A stretch of 64,000 nucleotides of DNA from Actinomycetes bacterium. Its GTDB lineage: Bacteria; Actinomycetota; Aquicultoria; Aquicultorales; Aquicultoraceae. The notes beneath the pieces are model-generated. The model was not told where the DNA came from. It did no database searches and saw only the letters and a program-made list of their open reading frames with translations. The number at the start of each line of letters is the position of its first letter. Position 1 is the first letter of the stretch. The DNA lies in NCBI GenBank assembly GCA_021794835.1, contig JAJYQA010000039.1:1-64000 (forward strand). Reading direction: 5' to 3'. Positions 40,173 through 49,353 of this stretch are shown here, in pieces. Position numbers and translations under genes: made by a program.

Positions 40173-41097
40173 CGTTTTCCACACCACCCAGTAGTAGGTA
40201 CAATACCGCCATTCTAACCGCAACCCCATTTGTTACTTGAGCTCTTATAACTGCCTGTGGCATATCGGCAATTTCTGGCGCAATCTCAACTCCCCTATTT
40301 ATAGGCCCGGGGTGCATAACTATAAGATCGGGTTTAGTCGCTTGTAACCGCTTTTTATCCAACCCGTAAAGCGCCGCATACTCGCGAAGCGACGGGAAAA
40401 GAGGCTCGCCTTGGCGCTCAAGCTGTATCCTTAACAGGTATAAGATGTCTACTTCAGGGAGTACGGAGTCTAGGTCGTATGATACCTTTACGCCCATCTC
40501 CTCAACACCTTTTGGGATAAGAGTTGGCGGTCCAACCACAAGGACATCTGAGCCCACCTTCTTTAAGGCTAAAATGTTTGACCTTGCGACCCTACTGTGC
40601 AGGATGTCACCCACAATCGCGACTTTTAAGCCGTTTAGCGTGCCAAACTCCTGGCGGATTGTAAAAAGATCAAGCAGTGACTGCGTTGGGTGCTCGTGTG
40701 AGCCGTCTCCGGCATTTACAACTGCACATTTCATATACTTTGCTAAAAGTTCGGCTGAGCCTGAGGCGGAATGCCTTATAACTACCAGGTTAGTTGCCAT
40801 CGCCTCTATTGTCTGCGCGGTATCTTTGATGCTCTCGCCCTTTGCAACCGCGCTGGTACTCTTTGAAATGTTAACCGTATCTGCACTAAGCCGCTTTGCA
40901 GCAAGCTCAAAGGACGTTCTAGTTCTCGTGCTAGGTTCTAAAAAAAGCATGACGATAGTTCTTCCCCTCAGGGTCGGGACTTTCTTAATCGGTCGCTCTG
41001 ATACCTCTTTAAACGACTCAGCCGTATCGAGGATGAGCATTATCTCATCACTCGTTAGCTGGCTTATACTAACCAAATCTTTATGCCGCAGTCCCAA
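40165..41097 (-). CDS. pyrB: Aspartate carbamoyltransferase catalytic subunit
   Basis: LFLEPSTRTRTSFELAAKRL; GDGSHEHPTQSLLDLFT. Confidence 0.98.
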   Translation of the reverse strand: MGLRHKDLVSISQLTSDEIMLILDTAESFKEVSERPIKKVPTLRGRTIVMLFLEPSTRTRTSFELAAKRLSADTVNISKSTSAVAKGESIKDTAQTIEAMATNLVVIRHSASGSAELLAKYMKCAVVNAGDGSHEHPTQSLLDLFTIRQEFGTLNGLKVAIVGDILHSRVARSNILALKKVGSDVLVVGPPTLIPKGVEEMGVKVSYDLDSVLPEVDILYLLRIQLERQGEPLFPSLREYAALYGLDKKRLQATKPDLIVMHPGPINRGVEIAPEIADMPQAVIRAQVTNGVAVRMAVLYLLLGGVENDE

Positions 41098-41137
41098 ACT
41101 CGTCTCCTTAAACTAATCCGAATTTCGAAATTCGAAA

Positions 41138-41689
41138 TTAGCCTTCATTTCCTTCTTCTAAAATTACAACCAAGTCTTCGCCATCGACTTCCGCTACGTT
41201 TACCTGTACCCGTTCCTTTCTCGACGTCGGGATGTTTTTGCCAATGTAATCCGCCCTTATAGGAAGCTCCCGGTGGCCACGGTCTATCATAACGGCAAGT
41301 TGCATTGCCGCCGGCCTCCCGTAGTCCATGATCGCGTCCATTGAGGCCCTCGTTGTGCGCCCGGTATAAAGGACGTCATCGACTAGGACAATTGTCTTTC
41401 CGGTGACATCAAATGGTATCTCGGTTTTATATATCTTGGGATGTGAATATACGGCCACGTCGTCACGGTAGAAGGTCACATCAAGCGACCCCACCGGAAG
41501 CTCGACGCCCTCGATTTCCCTTATTTTGCGAGCCAGTCTTTGGGCAAAAAAAATACCGCGGTTGCGGATGCCTACCAAAGCTAAATTTTCCGCCCCACGG
41601 TTCTTCTCCAAAATCTCATGGGCGATCCTGACAATGGCGCGCCCCATGGCTTCACTATCCATTATCAGTGCTTTTTCCTTAAATCCCAT
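41138..41689 (-). CDS. pyrR: PyrR bifunctional regulator / uracil phosphoribosyltransferase (start [10 protein letters not shown])
   Basis: [44 protein letters not shown]. Confidence 0.97.
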   Translation of the reverse strand: MGFKEKALIMDSEAMGRAIVRIAHEILEKNRGAENLALVGIRNRGIFFAQRLARKIREIEGVELPVGSLDVTFYRDDVAVYSHPKIYKTEIPFDVTGKTIVLVDDVLYTGRTTRASMDAIMDYGRPAAMQLAVMIDRGHRELPIRADYIGKNIPTSRKERVQVNVAEVDGEDLVVILEEGNEG

Positions 41690-41710
41690 TGCTAACTCCC
41701 GGTCTTTGCG

Positions 41711-41822
41711 CAAAAAAATACCTTCTCTGCAGGCTGCACGAAGGTAGGCTTGTTAAATAGCGATATAAAAACGTATTCTTTTACCATCCTTACCAGCCTC
41801 GCAGGACTAGATTTAAAGGTCT
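41711..41822 (-). promoter_or_regulatory. PyrR-binding attenuator: binding loop plus intrinsic terminator
   Basis: ACCTTTAAATCTAGTCCTGCGAGGCTGGTAAGGATGG (PyrR binding loop consensus) followed by TACCTTCgTGCAGccTGCAgaGAAGGTATTTTTTT. Confidence 0.9.
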
Positions 41823-41909
41823 AAGTTATATTACCAGAAAGCCGGATACCATGCAAGCAAAATCAAAGATTTTGCAGAGCAATAGTGCTCTATTGCTCTT
41901 TGTTCCCTT

Positions 41910-42872
41910 TCATCTCTTGTCATCAAGGGAAGGGATAAAGAGTTCATCGTTCGTTTCTTCCTCATCCTCCATCTCACGCAATCTCCTGCGCTTTTTAAGC
42001 GGCACGATAACAATAACCAGAACAACAAGGCCGCCAAGAATATACCATCCAACATCGCGAAGTTGCGTCAGCCAGATGCTGGTGATCTCTCCGTGCGCGT
42101 ATCCTTTCCACTTCGCGTTTATATCGTCCTGGCTAAGCCCTAGCTCTTGCATGAGAGCATTGTTAAAGCTTGAGCCTGCCTGCATTCTTCCAATGACATC
42201 ATAAAGCTTTTGCTCACCGAACTTACTAACAATAAAATTTATGACCATATAGCCCTGGGCATAGTCCCGCTTGCTGGCAGGATGGTCAGAAGACCGATTC
42301 GCACTCCCGACAAGATCTGGAATATCGGATGCTAAAGCGTATTTTTCAATTTCTGCAGCTTCAACTCCGGGTTGGGACTCGTATATTGCAAGTCCCTCGA
42401 TGAACCATATAGGAACCGTGTTTATCCTGGGTACACTACGTATAAACATTATATGGTTTATCTCATGCCTTAAAGTTATGGTCGAGTTTCCTACGCCAAG
42501 AAGGATTGCTATAAGGTTCTGACTTGGCGAAGCGTACCCGGCAGCATCGCTAGATGGGCTTTCGCTTAAAAACGCCGCCTGATCGGTGTATATATACAGG
42601 TTGATAGGCTGGCTCTGATGGTATTTATAGCGTGAAGCCATTTCGGAGTAGATTTCCTCGGCAACCTGGCCTATCTGCTCCAGATCCGCTCTTCTTGTCG
42701 CATGAATCACAAAATGCGGAGTGCTAATTGTCGCCCAGTCACCCTGAGAGATAACCGCAAAGGTGTTAATCGGCATAAGCACTAAAATAAGCGTTAAAAC
42801 AAGAACTGCTAAAATTGCTGCTCTTACCGTGAGATTCCTAACGCGCATCCTGTTCGATAAAATTATCTGCAT
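41910..42872 (-). CDS. Membrane-anchored peptidase MA-like metallopeptidase
   Basis: Signal/TM N-terminus, TLRHEINHIMF (HExxH), C-terminal TM. Confidence 0.85.
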   Translation of the reverse strand: MQIILSNRMRVRNLTVRAAILAVLVLTLILVLMPINTFAVISQGDWATISTPHFVIHATRRADLEQIGQVAEEIYSEMASRYKYHQSQPINLYIYTDQAAFLSESPSSDAAGYASPSQNLIAILLGVGNSTITLRHEINHIMFIRSVPRINTVPIWFIEGLAIYESQPGVEAAEIEKYALASDIPDLVGSANRSSDHPASKRDYAQGYMVINFIVSKFGEQKLYDVIGRMQAGSSFNNALMQELGLSQDDINAKWKGYAHGEITSIWLTQLRDVGWYILGGLVVLVIVIVPLKKRRRLREMEDEEETNDELFIPSLDDKR

Positions 42873-42996
42873 CTAATTTATTTCCTTAACTATTTCTATG
42901 AGCTCATTGCTTCTTAGCGTACTCCTTGACCCCCTCCAATTGCTCAGGTAAACTGGTCAGGTGTAACCTACCAACCTGTAGCCTTCAGGAGTAAAC

Positions 42997-44193
42997 GTGA
43001 GATTAAGTTATTCAGCGATTTCAACATACCAGAAATGCCCTCTCTCATACAAATTTATGTATGTTGATAAGCTACCAACCAAGCCATCACACTATTTAAG
43101 TTTCGGAAGCAGTATCCACTCGGCACTTGAGTTTTTTTATAACGTTGAGAAGCCAGAGCCGTGCAGTCTGGAGCGGCTCCTGGAGGAGCTGGATAATGTT
43201 TGGCTTAACGATGGATATGAGGATGAGGCTCACGAGCGGCAATATAAGGAAAAAGGCAGAGTAATTCTTACACAATTTTACCATGATAACGTGCTCCGCT
43301 TTGCTGTGCCTGTTGCAGTAGAAAAGCGATTTTCCCTGGATATAGATGGCGTAACGCTTAGTGGAGTAATTGACCGGATTGATAGGCTCTCAAGCGGCGG
43401 CATAGAGATTATCGATTACAAGACAAACGATAAGCTTCCGCCCAAGACAAAGATGAACACAGACCTGCAGCTTCCCATTTATCACATGGCGGTTGAGGAA
43501 CTATACGGAACTGCACCACAAAAAGTTACATTTTATTTTCTAGTTCCAAATCAGAAAATAAGTGTGCGCAAGACTAAAAATGATGTCGCCAAAACAAAGG
43601 ATACAATCTTTAAAGTCGCTAACGATATCAAAGCGCAAAAATTTGATCCCTTCAAAAATCCGCTTTGCCCCTGGTGCGATTTTATCGAACTCTGCCCACT
43701 TCACAAGGACGACCCGGCTATTTTGGCAAGAGCTGCCGCAAATGGCAAGATATCCGCTGGTAAAAATCAACAAGCTGCAACTATAACCACTATTCAAGAG
43801 CTAAAGCAAAGTGCAACTGAGATAGAAAAAGCGGTTGATGAATATCTCGACTTAACACAGACGATCAGCACAGCTCGCTTGCGCTTAAACGAGCTACAAT
43901 CGACCATCCACGACTACTGTGAAGCGCACGGTCTTGCCTCAATCAGTGGAACACGCGGCAAACTTGGCCGAAAGGCACGCAAAACCACCCACTATAATAT
44001 CGATAAGCTTCGTGAATTGCTCGAGCCCCGTGGCCTTTGGGAGAAGGTCCTCGACGTAAACGGGCGACTCCTAAAAGAACTGCTTGACGATAAGGCATCA
44101 CAAGGTGAGCTGCGTAAAATCATCGAGACTGCAAAAGAAGTTGAAGAGATAAGCTATGTCCTCTATGTAAAAGATGAGCTGACAGAGCAGTAA
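42997..44193 (+). CDS. PD-(D/E)XK nuclease family protein (RecB-like)
   Basis: LSYSAISTYQKCPLSYKFMY; GVIDRIDRLSSGGIEIIDYKTN; CPWCDFIELCPLH cysteine cluster. Confidence 0.92.
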   Translation: MRLSYSAISTYQKCPLSYKFMYVDKLPTKPSHYLSFGSSIHSALEFFYNVEKPEPCSLERLLEELDNVWLNDGYEDEAHERQYKEKGRVILTQFYHDNVLRFAVPVAVEKRFSLDIDGVTLSGVIDRIDRLSSGGIEIIDYKTNDKLPPKTKMNTDLQLPIYHMAVEELYGTAPQKVTFYFLVPNQKISVRKTKNDVAKTKDTIFKVANDIKAQKFDPFKNPLCPWCDFIELCPLHKDDPAILARAAANGKISAGKNQQAATITTIQELKQSATEIEKAVDEYLDLTQTISTARLRLNELQSTIHDYCEAHGLASISGTRGKLGRKARKTTHYNIDKLRELLEPRGLWEKVLDVNGRLLKELLDDKASQGELRKIIETAKEVEEISYVLYVKDELTEQ

Positions 44194-44265
44194 GAAGTAG
44201 GCAGGATAAAGTGCCAAAGTTAGGTGAAAGCAAGCACTGATCTTTAATTCGCCATTCGTAATTCC

Positions 44266-45144
44266 CTAGAATTCGCTCCTAAAGCAATACCCGATCAACT
44301 TATAAATCAACTTTGCTGCAAGAAAATCGCTTGTCGGGTCCCCCGGGATGGGGCAAAGCTCGACCAAATCAAAGCCAATCACCTTTTTATGGAATGTAAC
44401 TTCCCGCAGGATATCCAGGATCTCATACCAGGTTAAGCCTCCCGGCTCCGGTGTGCCGACCGCTGGCACCTCAGACGGGTCAAAAACATCCATATCAATC
44501 GTTACGTAAACGGTGTCGGTTAAAGCCTCCACGATATCCTCGACGCCGTAGTAGCCGTAGCGGTACTGCCGGGCCATCACCGAGAAAATATTGTTTGTTT
44601 TAATAAACTCTGCCTCTTCTTTGCCGCTGTTTCGTATCCCAACTTGAGCAAATTTTACTCCCTCGTCGTAGATGCGCCTCATAACACAGGCGTGACTGTA
44701 TTGAGTATCTTCATACTCCTCGCGAAGATCGGTGTGCGCATCAAAGTGAAGAACGCTGATCTCTGGATAGTAATCCCTGATTGCCCGGACTGCCCCGACG
44801 GTAAGCGAGTGTTCTCCGCCCACCATAACTGGGAATTTCTCTGCCCCCAGCATATCCAAAAACAGGCGTCGCACCACCTCGGCCTGATATTTCGGCCCTT
44901 CCATGTTCGGTATAATCTCGTTGAAGGTATGAATGCCGATTTTGTCATAGATCTCTGTTTCTAACTCCTCGTCATAGAGCTCGACCTGCCGGGATGCATT
45001 AATAATTGCCAGAGGGGCCTCTCGAGAACCGGCCCTATAGGACGTCGTAGAGTCATAAGGCACGGGTAAAACTACCACTTTAGATTCTTCAAAGCTGTTA
45101 TGTGTATCAATCCCTAAAAAATTAAATGGTAAGGTTGAATACAA
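44266..45144 (-). CDS. speB: Agmatinase / ureohydrolase
   Basis: GGEHSLTVGAVRAI; LHFDAHTDLREEY; YVTIDMDVFDPSEVPAVGTPEPGG. Confidence 0.95.
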   Translation of the reverse strand: MYSTLPFNFLGIDTHNSFEESKVVVLPVPYDSTTSYRAGSREAPLAIINASRQVELYDEELETEIYDKIGIHTFNEIIPNMEGPKYQAEVVRRLFLDMLGAEKFPVMVGGEHSLTVGAVRAIRDYYPEISVLHFDAHTDLREEYEDTQYSHACVMRRIYDEGVKFAQVGIRNSGKEEAEFIKTNNIFSVMARQYRYGYYGVEDIVEALTDTVYVTIDMDVFDPSEVPAVGTPEPGGLTWYEILDILREVTFHKKVIGFDLVELCPIPGDPTSDFLAAKLIYKLIGYCFRSEF

Positions 45145-45302
45145 AACAAGCCTCCAATTAAGAAATCAGCCCTATTAACCAGCAGAGCGTCCATTTAATT
45201 ATACCTTAAATTAAAATTTCAAAAATAAAAATACTTTAACCGTCTTAGCCCAAGTGCGCACCAATAGAATCGGCAGCATTAACAAAAAGTTCTCCCCACT
45301 CC

Positions 45303-45324
45303 ATGGAAGTGGGGAGATTAGTTG
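45303..45324. terminator. Hairpin between speD and speB
   Basis: CTCCCCACTccatggAAGTGGGGAG region. Confidence 0.5.
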
Positions 45325-45361
45325 CGTAACATAAAATCCGCCTTGCCTTAAGTTTATATTT

Positions 45362-45712
45362 CTAGAATCTAGGAACGTGTTTTACTACGATGTCTTCCTG
45401 TCTGATGCCTAGTTGCCTGCAGACTGACTCAAGTATGGTCTCGCAGCTCGTAGCGCCGCAAGTAAACACATCGAGGGCCATTTTGCCGTCGTCTGCATAC
45501 GTATGGATTGAAACGTGGCTCTCATCAAGCATAATAAATGCGGTGCAACCTGGTGACGAGTTATGCCCAAAGCGATATCTTGACTGGTTGATAATATTTG
45601 CCCCAGCTTCATTTGCTGCATTCACTATTGTCTGAAGTAGCAGTTTATCATCCACAAGCACATTAAAGTCCATGTTGTGGATGTCCGCAATTAAGTGATT
45701 ACCCTTGTTCAT
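45362..45712 (-). CDS. speD: S-adenosylmethionine decarboxylase proenzyme (class 1)
   Basis: LDESHVSIHTYADDGKMALDVFTCG with processing Ser. Confidence 0.92.
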   Translation of the reverse strand: MNKGNHLIADIHNMDFNVLVDDKLLLQTIVNAANEAGANIINQSRYRFGHNSSPGCTAFIMLDESHVSIHTYADDGKMALDVFTCGATSCETILESVCRQLGIRQEDIVVKHVPRF

Positions 45713-46749
45713 TTCCCAATCCTTTCTAGTTGATCTTCAACCCAACTAAAGTTTCTATGTCTCACGAAATCCTTATTGGATTGCAAAAACGCACCCACAA
45801 TGAGCGGCAACCCGATGGTCGAGTCTATATATACGGTTGCCATTTGCGCTTCTTTAGAGATTTTGCCCCAAGATTGCGCTTCTTCGAATGTACAACCGCT
45901 AAGACCACCCCATTTCGGATCATCAGTAGTAATCTGAATGGCATACTTATGCCCATTCACATCGCGATAGCCCATTGTGTCCAGCAACGGCTCAAGCTGC
46001 TGGATATAGTTCTTTGGCACGCCACCGCCAGCGTAGATCGCCCCAGTTTCCTCAGATTTAAGCTTTATCTGAGCGATCTCGTAGTTGTCCCTGATTTGAT
46101 CAATGAAAGGACCTCGTCCTTGGCCGTTTAAGTCTTTTTGAGCGTAAAGGTGGGTAAGGCCAATGCCTATTGCGCTGTCGCAAAGCGCCGGGCAATATAC
46201 CGGAACGCCTTCTTCGTAAGCCGTGCGCAATATTGAATTGGGATCTTCAATTTTAGAACCTAGAAAAGCTAAAAACTCTCGCGACGAGTAGTTACGTGGC
46301 TCAAGCTCTGAAGCAAACTTCGATATAGCAAGCTCAACCGTTTCAAATTCCTGGTTGTCAACATAAGTATCGTAGATGCGGTCAATTTTCAGGTCTTCGA
46401 GAACCTTGTCATCCGCATGGGCTGAGCCAACATAATGGTGGTAGCCCATAGCCTCAATGAAGTCGTGAGTGAGATTCGCGCCGGTTGAAACAAGCACGTC
46501 AACCATATGATTCTTGATCATGTCGCGGATTACCTTGCGAAGCCCCCCCGGAACGATAGCACCAGCTATGCCGAAGAAAATTGTTGCCTTTTCGTCCCTC
46601 GTCATGTTCTGAAGGACGATTCTTGATTTTGCAAGGTTACGGCTCTGGTAAGACGTAGCCTCGAACCCCCGAAGTAGCTGGTCCAAATCGCCGATATTAT
46701 TGAGATCCAGGTGCTGGATCGGAAATTTTAACAAGTCGTGTTTTTTCAA
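45709..46749 (-). CDS. Deoxyhypusine synthase family protein (bacterial homologue; probable polyamine synthase)
   Basis: VSTGANLTHDFIEAMGYHHYVG; ITTDDPKWGGLSGCTFEEAQSWGKISKEAQMATVYID with SWGKI lysine conserved. Confidence 0.93.
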   Translation of the reverse strand: MKKHDLLKFPIQHLDLNNIGDLDQLLRGFEATSYQSRNLAKSRIVLQNMTRDEKATIFFGIAGAIVPGGLRKVIRDMIKNHMVDVLVSTGANLTHDFIEAMGYHHYVGSAHADDKVLEDLKIDRIYDTYVDNQEFETVELAISKFASELEPRNYSSREFLAFLGSKIEDPNSILRTAYEEGVPVYCPALCDSAIGIGLTHLYAQKDLNGQGRGPFIDQIRDNYEIAQIKLKSEETGAIYAGGGVPKNYIQQLEPLLDTMGYRDVNGHKYAIQITTDDPKWGGLSGCTFEEAQSWGKISKEAQMATVYIDSTIGLPLIVGAFLQSNKDFVRHRNFSWVEDQLERIGK

Positions 46750-46964
46750 CTGACCTCCTCACAAAGCTAAACCTTGGTTCAAATTTAGCCTTTATATAAT
46801 AACGCTAAAAATCCTAATACTCAATATTTTTATTACCGCACAAAAGATTGCATAACAAAAGCCTGCCCTAATTCTCAAAAAATTTCTAAAATTAGCTTAA
46901 GCAGTTAGTGTAAGCTCGATTTACAAATAAACAATATTAAGAGTAGTAATATAGGAAGCGGCGG

Positions 46965-47927
46965 TCAAGACCTTTTAAGCTTATCTAAGACCTCTTGTAG
47001 GTCCGGCGGAAGTTTATCCTCAAAAACCATTCTCTTGCCTGTCCTTGGGTGAGTAAACTCCAGTTTGTAGGCATGCAAGAACTGCCGATCAAGCCCCAAG
47101 TCGCGCTTTGATCTGCCGGAGCCATAGAGCTGATCCCCAACTACCGGGTGGTTGATGTATTTCATATGCACCCTAATCTGGTGTGTCCTTCCGGTTTCAA
47201 GACTTACCGAGACTAGGCTGTAGTTATTGTAGGTTGCCAGAACATGGTAGTGGCTTACTGCCTCGCGGGCGGCGGTGCCCATTACAGCCATCTTCTGCCT
47301 AAATTTTGGACTTCGGCCGATAGGGGCGTCAACTGTACCTTTTCTTTCTTTAAATCGCCCGTGGACAAGCGCAAGGTAGGTGCGCTTAATTTTTCTATCC
47401 TTTAACTCCTGGCTTAGAACCTGGTGGGAGAAATCGTTTTTTGCAACGATCATCAATCCAGAAGTATCTTTATCAAGGCGGTGAATTATACCCGGCCTGA
47501 CGACACCACCTATCCCGGAGAGCTCCGGTGTATGTGCAAGAAGGGCATTTACCAGAGTGCCGGTTGCATGCCCGTACGCGGGGTGAACCACCATACCTGC
47601 CGGTTTTGATAAGACAATCAGGTCGCCGTCCTCGTATTTAATATCAAGAGGTATAGCCTCAGGCTTTACTTCAGTAGGCTCGGGAGGGGGGATTGCAACG
47701 TCGATCACCTGCCCGACCTTTAATCGGTAATTCTTATCTATCTTTTTGCCGTCAACAAGAACCAGGCTCTTCTCGATTAAGTTTTGCGCAAAACTTCGCG
47801 ATGCAATCTCAGGGTTTTTTGCAAGAAAAGCATCTATCCTTTGACCAGAAGATTCTGGCTCTACAACAAGCGAAAACTCAAAAGTCTTTTGCTCCTCGTT
47901 GAAAGTGCCTCTATTACCAAGGTGCAT
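46965..47927 (-). CDS. rluD: RluA/RluD family pseudouridine synthase
   Basis: S4 domain; GIIHRLDKDTSGLMIVAKND; LETGRTHQIRVHM. Confidence 0.97.
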   Translation of the reverse strand: MHLGNRGTFNEEQKTFEFSLVVEPESSGQRIDAFLAKNPEIASRSFAQNLIEKSLVLVDGKKIDKNYRLKVGQVIDVAIPPPEPTEVKPEAIPLDIKYEDGDLIVLSKPAGMVVHPAYGHATGTLVNALLAHTPELSGIGGVVRPGIIHRLDKDTSGLMIVAKNDFSHQVLSQELKDRKIKRTYLALVHGRFKERKGTVDAPIGRSPKFRQKMAVMGTAAREAVSHYHVLATYNNYSLVSVSLETGRTHQIRVHMKYINHPVVGDQLYGSGRSKRDLGLDRQFLHAYKLEFTHPRTGKRMVFEDKLPPDLQEVLDKLKRS

Positions 47928-48716
47928 TTACTTATCAGCCTGCCTCGCCTCAGACGGGTTTTTCCGAAAGTAGTAACCGAATATAACGGCAAGGCCTACC
48001 GCCATCATGGCTAGGGCAAACATCTGGGATGCGGTCATCCCAAAAGCACGAATGGGGTCGGTGCGAACAAATTCAACAAGAAACCGGAAAAACCCATATA
48101 ACGTGATGTATATCCAGAATAATAGGCCGTTGCTTTTAAGTTTATCTCTCGCCCACCACAGTATACCGAGGATTATTATGTTGTATGCGAACTCGTAAAG
48201 TTGTGTCGGCTGTACGGGCACCCCAAGATACGTAGCGAAAGACAGCTTGTTTGTAAAGGTCACTGCCCACGGCAGCGTTGTCTCTTTACCTGAACATCAC
48301 CCGTTGGCAAAGCACCCGAGCCGTCCGATGGCCGTACCGAGAGCAAGAGCCGGCGCGATCATATCGGCCACTTTACCAACGGATAATTTCCTTATCCTTA
48401 CTAAAACAATAACGGCTAAAGCGCCACCGATCAGACCGCCTTGAAAATCAAGTCCTCCCTGCCAAACCGCAAAAACTTGGGCTGGGTTTGTAATAAAATC
48501 GCGCCAGTGGTCGCCCGCAAAAGTCAACCTGGCGCCAAGAATACCACCAATCATGGCGAACAAGACGATATCGTAAGCAAGATCTGGACTAAAGCCTTTT
48601 CTCTTCGCTTCACTGCGAATTAAAAATATGCTTACCAAAAAAGCCATCGCTACAGCCACACCGTAAGTGCGCACTGTAAGCGATCCTAGCTTAAAAAGTA
48701 CTGGTAACATGGGCAT
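47928..48716 (-). CDS. lgt: Prolipoprotein diacylglyceryl transferase with in-frame TGA (candidate selenocysteine) at 48297-48299
   Basis: ORFs 48297..48716 and 47928..48263 join in one frame through a single TGA: ...LGTAIGRLGCFANG-U-CSGKETTLPWAVTFTNKLSFATYLGVPVQPTQLYEF...; Lgt signature GRLGCFxNG. Confidence 0.9.
48253..48289 (-). promoter_or_regulatory. Candidate bacterial SECIS-like hairpin downstream of the lgt TGA
   Basis: GTAAAG agacaa CGCTGCC-GTG-GGCAGTG ac CTTTAC; apical loop starts with G, 26 nt between UGA and loop. Confidence 0.6.
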
Positions 48717-48750
48717 CCATCCTTTAACCTTGCTAAAAACTAAGGGGGTC

Positions 48751-49218
48751 TTACGCAGATTCTTTACGGGCGTTGTTTATAAAGACAAAACCAAGCAATA
48801 CTATACCTATAACAATAGATGAGTCAGCCAAATTAAAAACCGGCCAGACACGAAAATCAATAAAGTCGGTAACCTTTCCCAGAAAGAACCGATCAATTAT
48901 ATTACCGACCGTTCCGCCAAGCAAAAGGCCAAGTGCCAGCGTTTGCAGCCGTTCCGCAACATTTAAACGCCGATAGTAATACAGTATAAAAATTATAACA
49001 GCAAGGCTTATTATTAAAAATACAATTTTTTGATTAGGCAATAATCCAAATGCAACCCCTGGGTTTCTAACATAAGTGATGTGTAGAATCCCTGGTATAA
49101 GCGGAATAGAGTCGCCAACCGACATAAAGTTGCGGATAAGTGCTTTTGATGCTTGGTCAACCGCTATCACCAATATTGCTACGATTATTAATAACAAGGA
49201 ACCATCTCCATCTAACAA
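48751..49218 (-). CDS. lspA: Signal peptidase II
   Basis: VDQASKALI; GTVGNIIDRFFLGKVTDFIDF; FNLADSSIVIG. Confidence 0.97.
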   Translation of the reverse strand: MLDGDGSLLLIIVAILVIAVDQASKALIRNFMSVGDSIPLIPGILHITYVRNPGVAFGLLPNQKIVFLIISLAVIIFILYYYRRLNVAERLQTLALGLLLGGTVGNIIDRFFLGKVTDFIDFRVWPVFNLADSSIVIGIVLLGFVFINNARKESA

Positions 49219-49223
49219 CCCTT

Positions 49224-49308
49224 AATTAAGCCAAGAGCCAATAAGATTTAGTATTTTCATTGGCTCTTGGCTATTGCCTATTGGATGCCTTTTTATTGGC
49301 TATTGGCT
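49224..49308. repeat. GCCAATA-type intergenic palindromic repeat
   Basis: AGCCAAGAGCCAATAAGATTTAGTATTTTCATTGGCTCTTGGCT...; 29-nt core identical to 37548-region copy. Confidence 0.8.
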
Positions 49309-49353
49309 GACCTAAACATCTAGACCTACAAAACATCGGCTATTGACCGGTTT

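Noticed and set aside
45709-46749. Hypusine modification of a bacterial eIF5A
   Set aside because: No eIF5A homologue in the window and the context is polyamine synthesis; bacterial DHS homologues are better explained as polyamine enzymes.
47928-48716. lgt as an ordinary pseudogene or two separate genes
   Set aside because: Single in-frame TGA at a Cys-type column with no frameshift or further decay, plus a SECIS-like hairpin; the second ORF's ATG track start (M of MTFTNK) is not real, since the frame gives GTG-ACC after TGG GCA. A sequencing error remains possible and is stated as a refutation test.
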